Part shown: piece after piece, positions 25,557-36,846 of the stretch | Numbering within the stretch: position 1 is the stretch's first letter | Layout of the letters: each line of letters begins with the position of its first letter | Program-made: the position numbers and the translations under genes | Source: Prochilodus magdalenae | Lineage: Eukaryota; Chordata; Actinopteri; Characiformes; Prochilodontidae | Direction of reading: 5' to 3' | Assembly (NCBI GenBank): GCA_024036415.1 | Contig: JAMWET010001033.1 | Span: 62,001-126,000, forward strand | Length of the DNA stretch: 64,000 bases | The notes under the pieces: generated by a model | What the model was told of the DNA's origin: nothing | The model's database searches: none | Seen by the model: only the letters and a program-made list of their open reading frames with translations

Positions 25557-25904
25557 TTAGCAATAGGCAATGCCAGTATGGGCAATTAGGAGTGTCATGA
25601 GACTGAGCTGGACTGTCCTAAACCCAATTCCTGGTACTTCAGTATCCTTGGTTGTTTTCTTCGCCTGATGCAGGCCTAGAATTCGACCCTTCTGAATCAC
25701 AGCTATATCTTTTCCATGAACATGGGACACGTCTCCCACATGGTTGTTGAGAAATGAGAAGCTACTCAATGCGTTAGTTGTTCCCAGCTGAAACATATTA
25801 ATCACTGCAGTAATCATCCAAGCAAAGCCTCTTTGCTTATCTAAATCCAAATGGATTTTGGCCAGGCACTCCGGATCTGACAAGGCCCACTCCAACCCTG
25901 GCAA
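25557..25904 (-). other. 115-codon minus-strand open frame inside a Tc1 remnant
   Basis: No start-to-stop homology recognised; contains NNHVGDVSHVHGKDIAVIQK. It lies in a block absent from ordinary Tc1 3' ends, so it is probably part of an inserted repeat rather than a host gene. Confidence 0.3.
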
Positions 25905-26245
25905 AGGGTTTGGCCAAAACTCTTAGATTCCATCATTAGTAAGGGTGTTCAGATACTTCTGGCTTCCACCGATTGTCTGCTTACTGGACATCCTCTCTTA
26001 AACACAGCTTTTTGATGTCTTTTGAGCCATATGCCCTGCACAACAGTAGCCCACTACTGTCTACTCACTGCGGAGTAGAAAATGACTCCATAATAACCAC
26101 TCCACTCCACAAACTGAGCTCCATTCCAGCACAGGTAAGCAACAGATAGTATTTCACACTCTGGCTTCACATTCTGGGCTAAAAATCAATTTCATTGCTG
26201 ATAAGAAGCTTGGATTTTCAGGTAAGACCAAAAGCAATTTTTCAC

Positions 26246-26936
26246 ACTGCAGAAATATGAGATATTGGCAAATAAAATGATCTTATATCTAGTTGATATC
26301 TCTTTGTTTCATTTTGAAATGACTGTATTTAGTTTCTTAATGATTATTTCTTATTTCCAAAGATTTTTCACTTGTTTTAAGTTTTAAGTACATTTTAGTA
26401 ATCTTCTCACTGAACTGGCAGATTTCGCTTATTTTCTTGTCACGTGTGGTCAGGATGAGGAGGCAGGATGGAAGCGCACGTCTTTAATAAGAAAAAATAA
26501 GATAAAACAAAACCAAATAAACCATAAACACTAGTAAACTAAGAAATGACTGGGAACAGGGCTACAAAAACAACAAACATGGAGACAAAACACCAAGCAA
26601 GAACAAAGGGAACAGCAGGGAGTATAAATGAACAAGGACTAACAAGGAACACCTGGGAATATATCCCAATATTATCATTATTATATTAGCATTTTTTTAC
26701 TTACCTGATTTTAGAAACTCTTGCCTAGAAACAGACCAAATTACCTCCCAATACAGTAAGAACATTTGGTTCACTAAAATCACTTACACAAACAGGTAAA
26801 AATCGTCTGAAAATAAGAGACATAATCTTAAAATGAGTTTACATCAATCTCACAATCATGCTAACCCTGCATGTTCATATATAAACTAGATATAAGAGAC
26901 CTTTGCTTGGCAGGATCTCTTTTCTTGCAGTGTAAA
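26246..26936. mobile_element. Fold-back MITE (CACTGCA family) with nested insertion
   Basis: Left end CACTGCAGAAATATGAGA, right end TCTTTTCTTGCAGTG: inverted termini. The arms are complementary (first arm TTTTTCACTTGTTTTAAG, second arm CACTTACACAAACAGGTAAAAA). The interior is interrupted at about 26440-26655 by an unrelated repeat. Confidence 0.75.
26440..26655 (-). mobile_element. Retroposon-like insertion inside MITE
   Basis: The block from TCACGTGTGGTCAGGATGAG to AACAAGGAACACCTGGG has GTCTTTAATAAGAAAAAATA and an ACAAGGACTAAC end. It looks like a reverse-oriented teleost retroelement piece. It cleanly interrupts the MITE arm. Confidence 0.5.
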
Positions 26937-26939
26937 TGT

Positions 26940-27580
26940 TCATAACAGCATTTAAAAATCTGCTGAATCTTTTCTGCCCTGCTCCGTGGTCCATTTCCGC
27001 TTCAGCAAAGGGGCCGGGTTATCGCTTGACAGCACTGACTGTCCGATTCTCCTTGCAGGTTGGGGAGTCTGTTTGAAGTCGTTCGTCTCTCCTGAGCGGT
27101 CAGCGTCCCACTTTCTTTAAAGTCTATGGTGCAACAGCCAGCCGCTATGTATCTTCATACACAGTGAAGAGGGCTGCAGGTCAGGAACCGTGGGTGATCT
27201 CATGAATATTCCAGTCCAGTCCTTCCTCCAGGTCTTCCTTCCTCCTACTCCTAAGATCAAGGCAGAAGCACACAGTAGTGGACGTTTTCAGGATGAGTGG
27301 TAGGAAGAAGGTGTAGTGACAAACGCTTCAAAGGTCTGGATATCTTTTAGCTTAGTGGTTCGTAAGAATGTGTGTGTAGGAGTCTTGATGCCCACGTCAT
27401 GTGCTCAGCATGATGGAATAAATCTGGACTTCATTTTTACTGAAAATAGAAAAGCATGGAGTCAATAGGCTGCAGTTATTCAGATGATGGAGCCCAAACG
27501 TGGACAAGAAAATGCCGTCTACCTGCAGCATCCTCATGGCCGAAGCTTTAGCATTACAAGAAAACAGGCATTAAGCAGTG
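26940..27580. other. Non-genic stretch, no recognised feature
   Basis: No family match. A splice-like CTCCTTGCAGGTTGGGG at about 27050 has no coding sequence around it. Confidence 0.35.
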
Positions 27581-27599
27581 CACCGCCAAAATATGATTC

Positions 27600-28085
27600 T
27601 CATCTCATACCTATTGGAAATATCTTAGAATTCTCACTTTAATATTACTTAACATATTTCCAGATATAATAATTTGTCCTGTTTCAGATTTGAAATGTCC
27701 TAAAACATTAATCTGCAAATTTAGTAAGAACATCTGCCTTCTTAAAATTGTTGATATGTCTCATAAACTTAAAATAAATTTAAGTAAGCTTATCCCAACT
27801 TCTAATAAAAATCTTTACATGATGTAACTGATTTTAGCCACATTGTCTCACTGTATTAGCATTCAATTTAACTTGTGACATAAGATTTTTAATTATCTGC
27901 CAATTTAGTGAGTAAATGTGGCTTACTAAAATCACTTAAAACAAATAAAAACTGCCTGGAAATAAGATTTTATATATCTTAACATTATCTGAGAAATAAA
28001 CTAAATTTAAATTAAATCTCAAAATGAGAAATTCAAGATGTCAGCTGGATATGAGATCATTTTACATGCCAATAAGTCAATATAT
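27600..28085. mobile_element. Fold-back MITE family fragments
   Basis: TAGTAAGAACATCTGCCTTC, GTGGCTTACTAAAATCACTT and AAACAAATAAAAACTGCCTG are MITE-arm words, repeated twice in the stretch. The ends are not resolved. Confidence 0.6.
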
Positions 28086-28224
28086 ACGCTGTGTACCTTT
28101 GATGGTACCACCACAACCTCAGTGAGGGTTCAGTACAGTAGAAGGTTTTTTAATCTGAGAGTGAAGGTTTTATATTACACTGTAAGCTTTTAGGACTCTA
28201 TGTTTAGATTATAACTAATGATGC

Positions 28225-28335
28225 AATGGTGCTGGTGGTGGGCAGCCCTATCCATGGCCCCCAGGGAGCAGGTTGGGTTAAATGCCTTGCTGAAGGGCAC
28301 TTTAGTCGTGTCCTTTACTTTCAAACCGGCATCCC
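28225..28335. repeat. SINE-like fragment
   Basis: GGGCAGCCCTATCCATGGCC and GCCTTGCTGAAGGGCACTTT match the 4230 repeat type. Confidence 0.55.
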
Positions 28336-28679
28336 AAGGCTGGTAACCTCCAGCCCACAGCTGCCAGTATGACAGTATGTATAAACTGGGCCCAGTCAAG
28401 CTGCTGTTTGGTACCAGGTGGGTACCAGGTGAGGTCAGTTATGTCACTTCCTGATCAGATTCCTATGCGGGGGGGGATAGCAGGAAGACATTGGAATGTG
28501 CAGGCGCCTTAATGATGCAAATCTCTTTGTCCGTGTAGACATGATGGCAGATTTCAACAGCATAAATATCATCACATGTGAAGGGGCGGAGTCACCCAAT
28601 AGGTGTAGTGGAACCATGTGAAGCGGTGCTCTGTAAGTTCTAGAATATGCCAGTGTAATGTAGCCTATTATATTCTATC

Positions 28680-29045
28680 TCATCGCCATCACCAGAGCCT
28701 GCTTCAGAGCGAAGCCGGGAATCCATCTCAGCGCTTTCCTTTCGGCGGGAAGGACGACACAGATTGTGCTGGCATCGATTCATCTTATCTGGAGTGGGTG
28801 TCAGGGTGCTCACAACGCCTGTCTGCGCCTGCTGAAAAATCCCCTTTCTAAAAGTTGCGGGCCGGGCTGAACCTGAAAGCGCGCGGCTCTAAAAATAGGC
28901 CGACTGTGGAGCAGAGCGCCCCGGTTCCAGCTCCTCCACAAAGAGAGGGAGTAAACATCTTCTGTGGATGATGACGTGTCAATCAAGTGAACGGAACACG
29001 ATGGAGGGTGATGAGGCGTGCCTGAGCGCGAGATGCTGTGGATCG
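28680..29045. promoter_or_regulatory. CpG-rich patch with MEF2-type site (candidate promoter/enhancer)
   Basis: By eye about two dozen or more CpG in about 365 bp, in contrast to the AT-rich surroundings. Includes a GCGCGCGG cluster and an exact MEF2 consensus CTAAAAATAG at 28889-28898. No coding exon follows; the purine tract begins 35 bp later. Regulatory role inferred only. Confidence 0.35.
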
Positions 29046-29078
29046 GCCATCAGTCACCACGACTGCACTTGTTACTCT

Positions 29079-30178
29079 CAGAGAGAGAGAGAGAGAGAAA
29101 GAGAGGGTGGGAGGGGAGCGAGAGAGGGTAGGAGAGAGTGAGAGAAGGTGGGAGGGGAATGAGAGAAGTCGGTAGGTTAGAAGAAAAAAGAAAATGAGAA
29201 CAGCAACAAGAATGACTAAATGCGATGACTAGCAAAGAGAGAACCTCAAACAGAAAAAGAGAGATGAGAGAAAGAGAGAATTGAGAAAAAAGGGAAAGGG
29301 GTGGAGAAACAGAGAGACTGAAAGGAAAAAAGATGAACACAGAGAGATAAGAGAGCAACAGGAAGAGCAAAGGGACTGAGGGAGAGAAATGGATAGAGAG
29401 CAACAGAAAAAGATGAGATGGGGAGACAAGGAATTAGAGAAAGGGCAAAAAGAAGAGAGTCTAAAAGAAAGCAGATGGAGTGATAGATAGATAAACACGA
29501 AGAGAAAGGAAAGAGATAAAAAGAAGAGAGAGGGGAAAAAAGGGGTATAGAAAGAGAAAAGTGAGAAAGATAGGGAGATATAAAGGAAAGGGAGAATGAG
29601 AGGGGGAGATGGGGATAAAAAGTAGAAATGTAGAAAGAGGAAGAAGGGGGAGAGAAAGAAGAAATGAAGAAAAAGGCAGAGAAACATATATAAAGAAAAA
29701 AGGTCGAAATAGAAGGAGAGAGGGAAAGAAAGAAGAAATAGAGAAAAAAGATTTGAGGGGTATAGAAAGAAAAGAGAAGAAGAAGGAGTGAGGGGGATAG
29801 AAACAGGAAAGTAAAAATGAAGGAGAGAAGGGGATATAAAAAAGAAAGTTAGAAAAAAAGATTAGAAAGAACAGATGGAGAAAGACAGAGAGAAAGGGAT
29901 GTAAAGAAAGGTTGAGTGGTATAGAGAGAGATAGAAAGAAGAGGAAAGTGAGAGAAAAGGGGGAAAAGAGGAAAAAAAGGGGAGTTGAGAGGAGAAGAGA
30001 AAAAGAAAGACTGAGGGGGAGAAAGAGAAGAGGCAGAAAGAGCGTTTAGTCAAAGAAACAGATTGAGAGTTTGCAAGATAGAGACAGTGGAAAAGGGAAA
30101 GCAGAAGACAGAGGAAAGAGATGGAAAGAGTACAGAGGCAGAGGGGGAAAAGAAGGAGTGAGAGAGAGAAAATAAATA
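29079..30178 (+). repeat. About 1.1-kb polypurine (GA-rich) tract
   Basis: Almost all A/G on the + strand with irregular GAGA, GGGA and AAAG words and only scattered pyrimidines. The Ser/Leu/Phe-rich open frames on the minus strand here are artefacts of the CT-rich complement. Confidence 0.95.
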
Positions 30179-30199
30179 AAAGGATGTAAACAAAATAAA

Positions 30200-30790
30200 C
30201 CAAAGTGACATTTCATAAAAGTAAACACAACATAAAATATGAGATATAAGGCTCAGTCTGAACAGATCATTAGAGGTTCATTTCCAGTGTGATCCAGTAG
30301 ATCCAGCAGCTCTATATAAACTAGCTCTCACTGTCTAATGTGGCTCATCCGCTCCCAGGAAACTGTGGAATCCACCACCCAGCAGCAGTGTAAATTGGTG
30401 GCCCAGCGTCCCTCCGGAGCGAGGTTTTTTGTTTCTCCTGTTCAGAATTGGCAGTTAGCAGCTGCTTGAATCTTGTGAAGAGAAGGAGCTGCTGAACCCT
30501 GTGTTTTCACCACCAGGCTGACCTTACCTTCCTTCACTGCCAGCTTCCTATTAAAGCATGTTCCACCTTAAAAGCGGAGCAGTAACACATGCCTGCAGCT
30601 TCGTCTGACCAGCTTTGCATTTTGACACGTTTAGTTGCCGTCTTCACAGGGAAGTTATCTGAGCACAAGTATTAGCACGAGTAATATTAGCATTGTTAGC
30701 ACACTGTCATCGTTAACCAATTCCAGTTCTGAGATGTTAATGTTAAACATAACTACAGAAATCAATACCAGTACAACCAAAATAGCTAAC
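30200..30790. other. Non-genic stretch, no recognised feature
   Basis: Nothing assignable; a 66-codon Ser/Thr-rich frame at 30635-30835 looks incidental. Confidence 0.4.
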
Positions 30791-30793
30791 ACT

Positions 30794-31480
30794 ATCAAAT
30801 CACTTTATTGTCACATCACATTTTCACAGGTGTGAAGGTGAGTAAAAAACTTAGGTGCATAGTTAGGTGTTGTACTTCAGTACAAACATATAAATAGACA
30901 ATAAATATATACAATACTAAACACAAAATCTCTGTTACACTAATTTACAGTTATGAATAAAAGTTATGAATAAAAACTATGATATATGCAGATGTACACA
31001 TTACCATATAGCACTATGGTAAGGCTGAGGTAGATGAGAGATGCAGGGTAGATACAGGGCATAGAATATTATATATGTATATACATACACTACAGATATA
31101 CAGTGTGGATGGAAGATGACAGTAGGTCAGTCTATGTGCAAGTGTAAATATGCTAATGGAAAGTGCAGAGTGATGATTGTCCATGGAGATCATCGTTTAG
31201 ATGGTTTTGGTGAGGTGTGCTGAACCAGGTCCATATACAGGTGCATCAGCACTACTAGCTGTTCAGTAGCCTGATGACTTGGGGGAAGAAACCTCGGAGG
31301 CGGCTGGTTCCGGACTTTATACTTCGGAACCTCCTCCCACTTGGCAGCTGTGAGAACAGACAGTGGCTTGGGTGGGTGGAGTCCTTTAGAATCCTCCTGT
31401 TTTTTGCTCAGGCAGCGGCTGGTGTATAAATCCAGGAGGTTTGGAAGCTGAACCCCGGAAAGCCCGGAAACCCCGGAAAT
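30794..31480. repeat. Dispersed retroelement-like repeat
   Basis: Begins CACTTTATTGTCACATCACA, a signature common at ends of teleost retroelement copies. It continues to GTAGCCTGATGACTTGGGGG, then CTCAGGCAGCGGCTGGTGTA and a CCAGGAGGTTTGGAAGCTG end. Recognised as a repeat type from memory; exact family not assigned. Confidence 0.5.
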
Positions 31481-31499
31481 CATCAAAGCTAACGCAAGA

Positions 31500-32135
31500 T
31501 TTAACAATGTAATACGTAGGAAATGTTCCTAAGTAACTAAACTGATGAACAGAATATGAGGACAGTTGTGGCGGTGTCTCTGTATCTGTATCTCTGTATT
31601 ATGTTAAAAAGATATCTACTGAGGTAAGCATGCTAACCAGCTAGCCTCTTCCTGTCTCATAGTACCACTTTGTACCTGAAGAGGTGATAGGGTGTCACGG
31701 CAGTGACTTCATCCAACATGAGAGGATGAAGAAGTAGCGCTGTTGCCCCGACGGTGTATTCTAACCTCTAATCAATCATGTTGCAGGTCCTCCTCCTGGT
31801 TAGATCATTTTTGGGCAGGTAGCCAATGAAAGGAGCAGTACACAAGAAACCACATTCAGCAGCAAACAAAAGAAGTGATATAAATAGAAGAGGAGTTAAC
31901 ATTGGTCCTGCTTTCCACCACTGGAGACGCTCTTGGAGAGGAAAAGGGGGAAGACTGATGACAAACTCTGAACGGTTCCTCTAGGCTGGTGACGCTTCCT
32001 CTAGAGTGAAGAGGGAATGTGCAGTTTCTGGGGATAAGCTGCCCCTTATTGTTTGGAGTATGAATTTGACAGATTGAGCCATGTTACACATCACTCCTAA
32101 AACTCTATTCAGAAGTATTCTAGGGACAGAATATA
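31500..32135. other. Non-genic stretch, no recognised feature
   Basis: No feature supported. Confidence 0.35.
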
Positions 32136-32139
32136 CAGC

Positions 32140-32380
32140 ACAGAGAGAGGGAGGTAGAGTGGGAGGGAAAACGATAGAGAGAGAATGGTCAGAATAAGAA
32201 TAACAATGGGAGGAAGAAAAAAGGAGAAAGACAGAGAGAGAGAGAATAGTGGGAATGAGAGAGTTTAAAAGAGACACTGAGACAGTAGAAGAGTGAAAGA
32301 ACAAAAGACTGAGAGAGAGAGAAAATAGTGACAACAAAAAAAAGAGAGAAAGAAAGAAAACAGAAAAAAAGGGAGACAGA
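32140..32380 (+). repeat. Second GA-rich tract
   Basis: Purine-rich low-complexity sequence like 29079-30178 but more interrupted. Confidence 0.85.
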
Positions 32381-32559
32381 GCTCCCTAAGAAGCTCCCGT
32401 ACATAGAAGGCCGAGCTGATCACGTATCATGTCAGATATGTGACAGCCTGTCACAACCTGAGCGACAACCAGTGACTACACTCAACAACCTATTAGTGAT
32501 TTTTACTGATTTACTGATTATTAGTCAATTAGAAATTTCTAAAATATATAACTAATTGT

Positions 32560-32670
32560 TGTATATATATAATATTATTTTAATGTTCATGTATTTATTG
32601 GTAAACGCTTTGGCAACAGTGCATCTTACTACATTCATGCCAATAAAGCACTGCTGAACTGAACTGAACT
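32560..32670 (+). repeat. Retroelement 3' end with (GAACT)n tail
   Basis: CGCTTTGGCAACAGTGCATC, then ATGCCAATAAAGCACTGCTG and three GAACT-type units: the usual 3' terminus of a teleost LINE-type element. The body is missing or unrecognisable upstream. Confidence 0.6.
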
Positions 32671-32681
32671 AAGAGAGAGAA

Positions 32682-32717
<36 letters not shown>

Positions 32718-33030
32718 CTGAGAAAGAGAGATAGAATATAATTAGAACTAAAGAGTAGAACAAAGGGAGAAAGATAGACACAGAAAAAAGAGAGACAGAG
32801 AGAAAGAGTGAGCTATATAGGCTAAAACACCCAAATTCAGAAAGACCCATACAGGGGCCAGACCGGGAATGTGGGTGTGTGACAAAGAACCTTCAGAAAG
32901 CGAGGAAGCATTGAGAGGAACTGGGCAAGTAGAGACACAAGCAAATGTGGACCCTTCAGACAAAAACTGCAGAGCAACAGAGAGAGAGAAAAAAAGAGAG
33001 AGAGTGAAAGAGGGAGAGAGAGAGGCATCA
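32671..33030 (+). repeat. (GA)n microsatellite and third GA-rich tract
   Basis: Pure AG run to about 32714, then AGAGAA-rich sequence to about 32810, and again at 32975-33025. Confidence 0.9.
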
Positions 33031-33409
33031 GGGATTCAATTACGGCGTATTTGTGGTGACCCTACCACCACACTAGCATGTGTCAGAACACATCACCCAG
33101 TCTGAGGAAGGATCTTCACACGGGGCTCTCCTGCACTCGCGTGACACGCACATGCACACAAACGCGCACACTGCGAGCACTGTACTGCCTCTTGCTCGGC
33201 TACTGCAGGCTGCAGGCATGCCTCCAGCACAAAGGGAGAGAACAAACGATGCGCCCTAGACAAAGCCAACCTCTGTCATCCTCTCAAACACTGACACAGA
33301 TAATAATAATAACACCAATACACTGTGCTGGATTACCGCAAAGCTTTATTCACCATAGTGCTGAAAGATGCTTATAACAGCCTAACGTGTTGACCATGTG
33401 TGATTACGG

Positions 33410-33665
33410 AGTTTTAGAATGGATGTCCACCGGTCTGTAAGGGTGTGATGGCCATTGCAGCAGAATTCACTACGTGGCCAACTGCTTGTTGATGCACATG
33501 AATTTAGAAAGGTCTAACAGGTCTACATAAGTGTGACGGTCAGGTGTCTTTTGGACCTGTAGTTCATATTAACACATTTACATTTGCTGCAAAATGGTTT
33601 TAGAATGGGATGTCCACAGTTCTCTATAGGTGTTATTGCCAAGTGTCCACAAGTTTTGGGTCTTT
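33410..33665 (+). mobile_element. Two adjacent Tc1-like 3'-end remnants
   Basis: GTTTTAGAATGGATGTCCAC, then GTGTGACGGTCAGGTGTC; and again TTTTAGAATGGGATGTCCAC, then CAAGTTTTGGGTC. These match the 3' end of a common teleost Tc1 element as I recall it. Confidence 0.5.
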
Positions 33666-33699
33666 GGATTGACCATATTCACATTTGCTTCATTTTTTT

Positions 33700-34835
33700 A
33701 AAATTGTAGTTACACTAAGTCACTGTTTTACTCGCTATATAATAAATTGATGTTAATTTCAGTAAGCCTTTAGTCTACATGAGTTTGTATTCCTACTTGG
33801 TGAAACAAGATTGCCGTTTGGCCATAATCCTGACACATTCTCATCAGATTGTCTTGGTTTCAAAAGGCTTTGATGTTTGTACCATGAATAAGTCATATCA
33901 GGTCATTTTGGAATTTCTTGTTTGTATTAAAGCCTTCTTTAAAAGCCTCATTAAGAAGCAAGAGCAACCGCCTCAAGTTCCGGTCATTCTAACATAATGA
34001 CAGTAATAATGAAGACCCCCTAAAGCAATGTTTTAAGCCTGTCCTCAACTGTCATTATAACAGGCTATGTGAGCAGAGGAATCTGCTAATTCCTTCATAA
34101 GGCGTATTAAATAAATGAGTAAGTTGCTTTCAGAGCTCTTAGCATATTTTGAATCAGTTAATGATCTGCGAATGGAGTAGTTAGTAACGGTCATTAAAAG
34201 ATGGCCTTTTTAGAGGAGATGCATGTTTATGGGTTTTGAAGCATGCATGCCTAAAGACTTTTAAACAAGTCTGTTCAATATTCATTCATTTTTGTTTTAT
34301 CAGATGAGAGGAGAAATGATTCGGCTGATTCTCTGGCCATTCACAACCATAACTTTCCAGCTTTAAGCTCTGAGAGCTACTGCAGCTTGCTCCCCAAGAG
34401 GTTCTGAGCTCAGTAACTTGACGTGCCCATTAAAGATCTAGCTCTTGTCTCATAAATATTGAATTTAAGTCAAAACATCATTGCCTTCAGGCTGGAATCC
34501 ATGAAAACCATGCTGTACCTCCCTTAAATTAGTTCCTGAGCACATTCTCCCAAGTCCAGTACTGCTACTCCACCACAGACAATGGTAAATTTACTGTGTG
34601 GAGGCCAAAGCTTGTTTTGTTGTTAGCATGAGAACCAGTGCTTAAGCATTAAACTCTGGTTCCAGTGTCTTGCACAGTTTGGTGATTTCCCAGCTCAAAA
34701 ACACCTTCTATTTATTACACCCTCTGATAATCGATTGAGGAGTTTAATCAGAGAGGTCACCAAACTATACTGAGTTCTGTCCCTTCAGTACTAGATTGGC
34801 CAATATTTCTTTAACCTCCCAGATAGCAGCTGCAG
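33700..34835. other. Non-genic stretch, no recognised feature
   Basis: Non-repetitive by eye, no coding support; 34310-34620 has balanced composition and could be conserved non-coding sequence. Confidence 0.35.
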
Positions 34836-34844
34836 GCCTCATCT

Positions 34845-35125
34845 GGCAAATATATGGCACGAAACAAATGTTAATGACTGGCTAAAAGAAGCGATTGCAT
34901 TTGTACATGCCAACAGTGGCAAAAATCCCAGTCTACAGGAAACTCTCTTCATTATTGTGCCAGGGTAGGCATCCACCAAATCTGGCTCAACAGCCAAGTT
35001 TCTGAGCATTGATGTGGCCTAATCCAATCCATCCAAATCCAATCACAGCTGTTATTCATGCTCATGGAGTTATTACACGTTTTTACACATTACACTCATT
35101 TTTTGTTCGGTGAGCTTTTTTGCAA
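34845..35125 (+). mobile_element. Tc1-like family A deletion derivative fragment
   Basis: CCCAGTCTACAGGAAACTCT, GGCATCCACCAAATCTGGCT, CAATCACAGCTGTTATTCAT and the terminal CATTTTTTGTTCGGTGAGCT. Confidence 0.75.
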
Positions 35126-36838
35126 CATGCATTTAGCCCACCTGTCCTGTCGTGTACTAAGGTTTTTACAACAGCACCCCCTACTGGGCGTCTAATACAA
35201 AACTTATTGAGGAAACACCCTCACCTACAATAAACCACATGTCCCAAAACAAATCAGATCTACCTCTGGGATACAGCAGAGATGCCTACATTTAGCTAAC
35301 ACATGGCCCTAATGTGTATGTGGCCCATGTCTTGCAACCAGGAGCAGTCCGCCTAAGCACCATCAATCTGTGCGACAGGTGACCCAGATGAAAATGGTAA
35401 ATGTGGGCAAATTTGGGCCAGACCAATTTAGCTAGCTGATCGTTTGACCTGGTAAGTGACTAGAGCCATTTTCCGCATATCTGCGGTACACGGAGGAGGG
35501 CAAACTAGATATTCCATTTTGAAATGAAATAATTCTGCCACCGTAAGAAGCAACATTCCACAGACAGCAGTAATTAACAGAATGGTCCATTTGGAGTTCA
35601 GTTTTCCCAACTTCTGTGCCCAACCACACTGGGGTAACAAACTGTTGCACCGTGCCAACATTTGTGTGACTGCAGGGCACCAGTGGCTGTATAGCACTAT
35701 GCATCTTTCAGTGCAAACATGTAAACACAGTATAACAGTTCAGCCCCACCCTTAAACGGGCTCTTGGCGATAAAGCAGAAAGGCATTTGATGATTGGTGT
35801 CAGCCCCAAACATACTGATACTTCTTTTCCATCAACAAAGTACCTGTAGTTGTGCTAGAGCTGGTGCTGGTTCCCATGATCTATTAAACCCGTTAAGAAT
35901 GGGCCCTTCTTTTCCACTTATTTAAGAGTAGAGTGATTATGTATCTAGATGAGTGGTACTTAGTCCATTTTGATGCTGCTTTCATGTTTTCACTTATTCT
36001 CCTGTTGTTCTGAAAAATTAGGGGGGTTATTTGGGCTCAACAACTTTGTTGTGACGACAGCACCGTGGTCTTTTGCCACTCGAGTCACAGGTTTCACGGT
36101 ACCGGAAAATTAATAGGGAAAAGAACTAAGACTGACCCCTCTCTAACTGGAATGGCTATGGAAACCACAGTGGCTGTTTTTTATTGGAAAAAAAAAGTAG
36201 AACCTCTAGTTACCAGCAAAAGCAGCATGTGTTGTGTTATAAATGCTGGTAGGGATGCTGATCTGCAACATACCAGTGTTCTCGACAAAAATCAGCATCA
36301 GACCGGCATAAACTATAGAATTTAATTTTTTGTTTCAGATTCATCATTAGCTAATTTTTGAATTGCTAAGCTAACAAGATAACAAGATTTTTGTTCCCAG
36401 CTTATATGTCTTATATTAATTGTAGTTGCTCTGTGACATGAATCACACACTCTGTTTCTGTGAGCAGGAAAATGAAATGAATAAATCTGATGTATTCCAC
36501 ATATTACTTAGTAAAATGTAAGATACTAACAGTGCAGTAAATATGTACTATAACTATATGTAAGTTCTAGGTCATTCCGGACTGTTCTAGTTCTATAAAC
36601 TTCTGGAGAGTTTTCAGAGTTCCATTAGCCACTTTAGGCTCCCTCAGCCCCGAATGTATTGCAGATGTTTTGGAACTCAGGACCTGGAACTCTCAAACAT
36701 CATCGTCCTGACCACAAAAGGAAAGTTTATGGGGACCAGTAGCGCTTTCCGTACATTTAAGGCCTAAGGAATTAAGAGAACACACTTAGTTACCAGCAAC
36801 AAGACAAAACTAAACTTTTGCAACTTATATTTTTTAGC
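35126..36838. other. Non-genic stretch, no recognised feature
   Basis: Overlapping minus-strand frames at 35428-35704 (89-90 codons) show no family resemblance. No repeat family assigned. Confidence 0.35.
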
Positions 36839-36846
36839 ATTTGTGG

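Larger units (their letters stand above)
24040..25970 (-). mobile_element. Tc1-like family C element split by two insertions
   Basis: Minus-strand transposase pieces: 24040-24327 (CAAACAGCCCCAGACCATTA type) and 25196-25575. The latter encodes KHVLWSDESC at about 25202-25231, the Tc1 first-Asp motif. The two are adjacent in intact teleost Tc1 elements as I remember them. About 870 bp of fold-back MITE sequence sits between them. A second foreign block (about 25576-25925) precedes the terminal remnant AAGGGTGTTCAGATACTTCT. Confidence 0.65.

Noticed and set aside
27045..27075. Splice-acceptor-like CTCCTTGCAGGTTGGGG as a possible lost-gene exon
   Set aside because: The downstream frame closes at once and has no similarity to SH3RF2 or any other family I know.
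29050..30228. Ser/Leu/Phe-rich minus-strand open frames of 113-152 codons
   Set aside because: They are translations of the CT-rich complement of a polypurine tract; low-complexity composition explains the lack of stops and there is no splice or domain support.
33078..33377. 99-codon + frame after the third GA tract
   Set aside because: No domain and Cys/Thr-rich low-information content; no exon structure.
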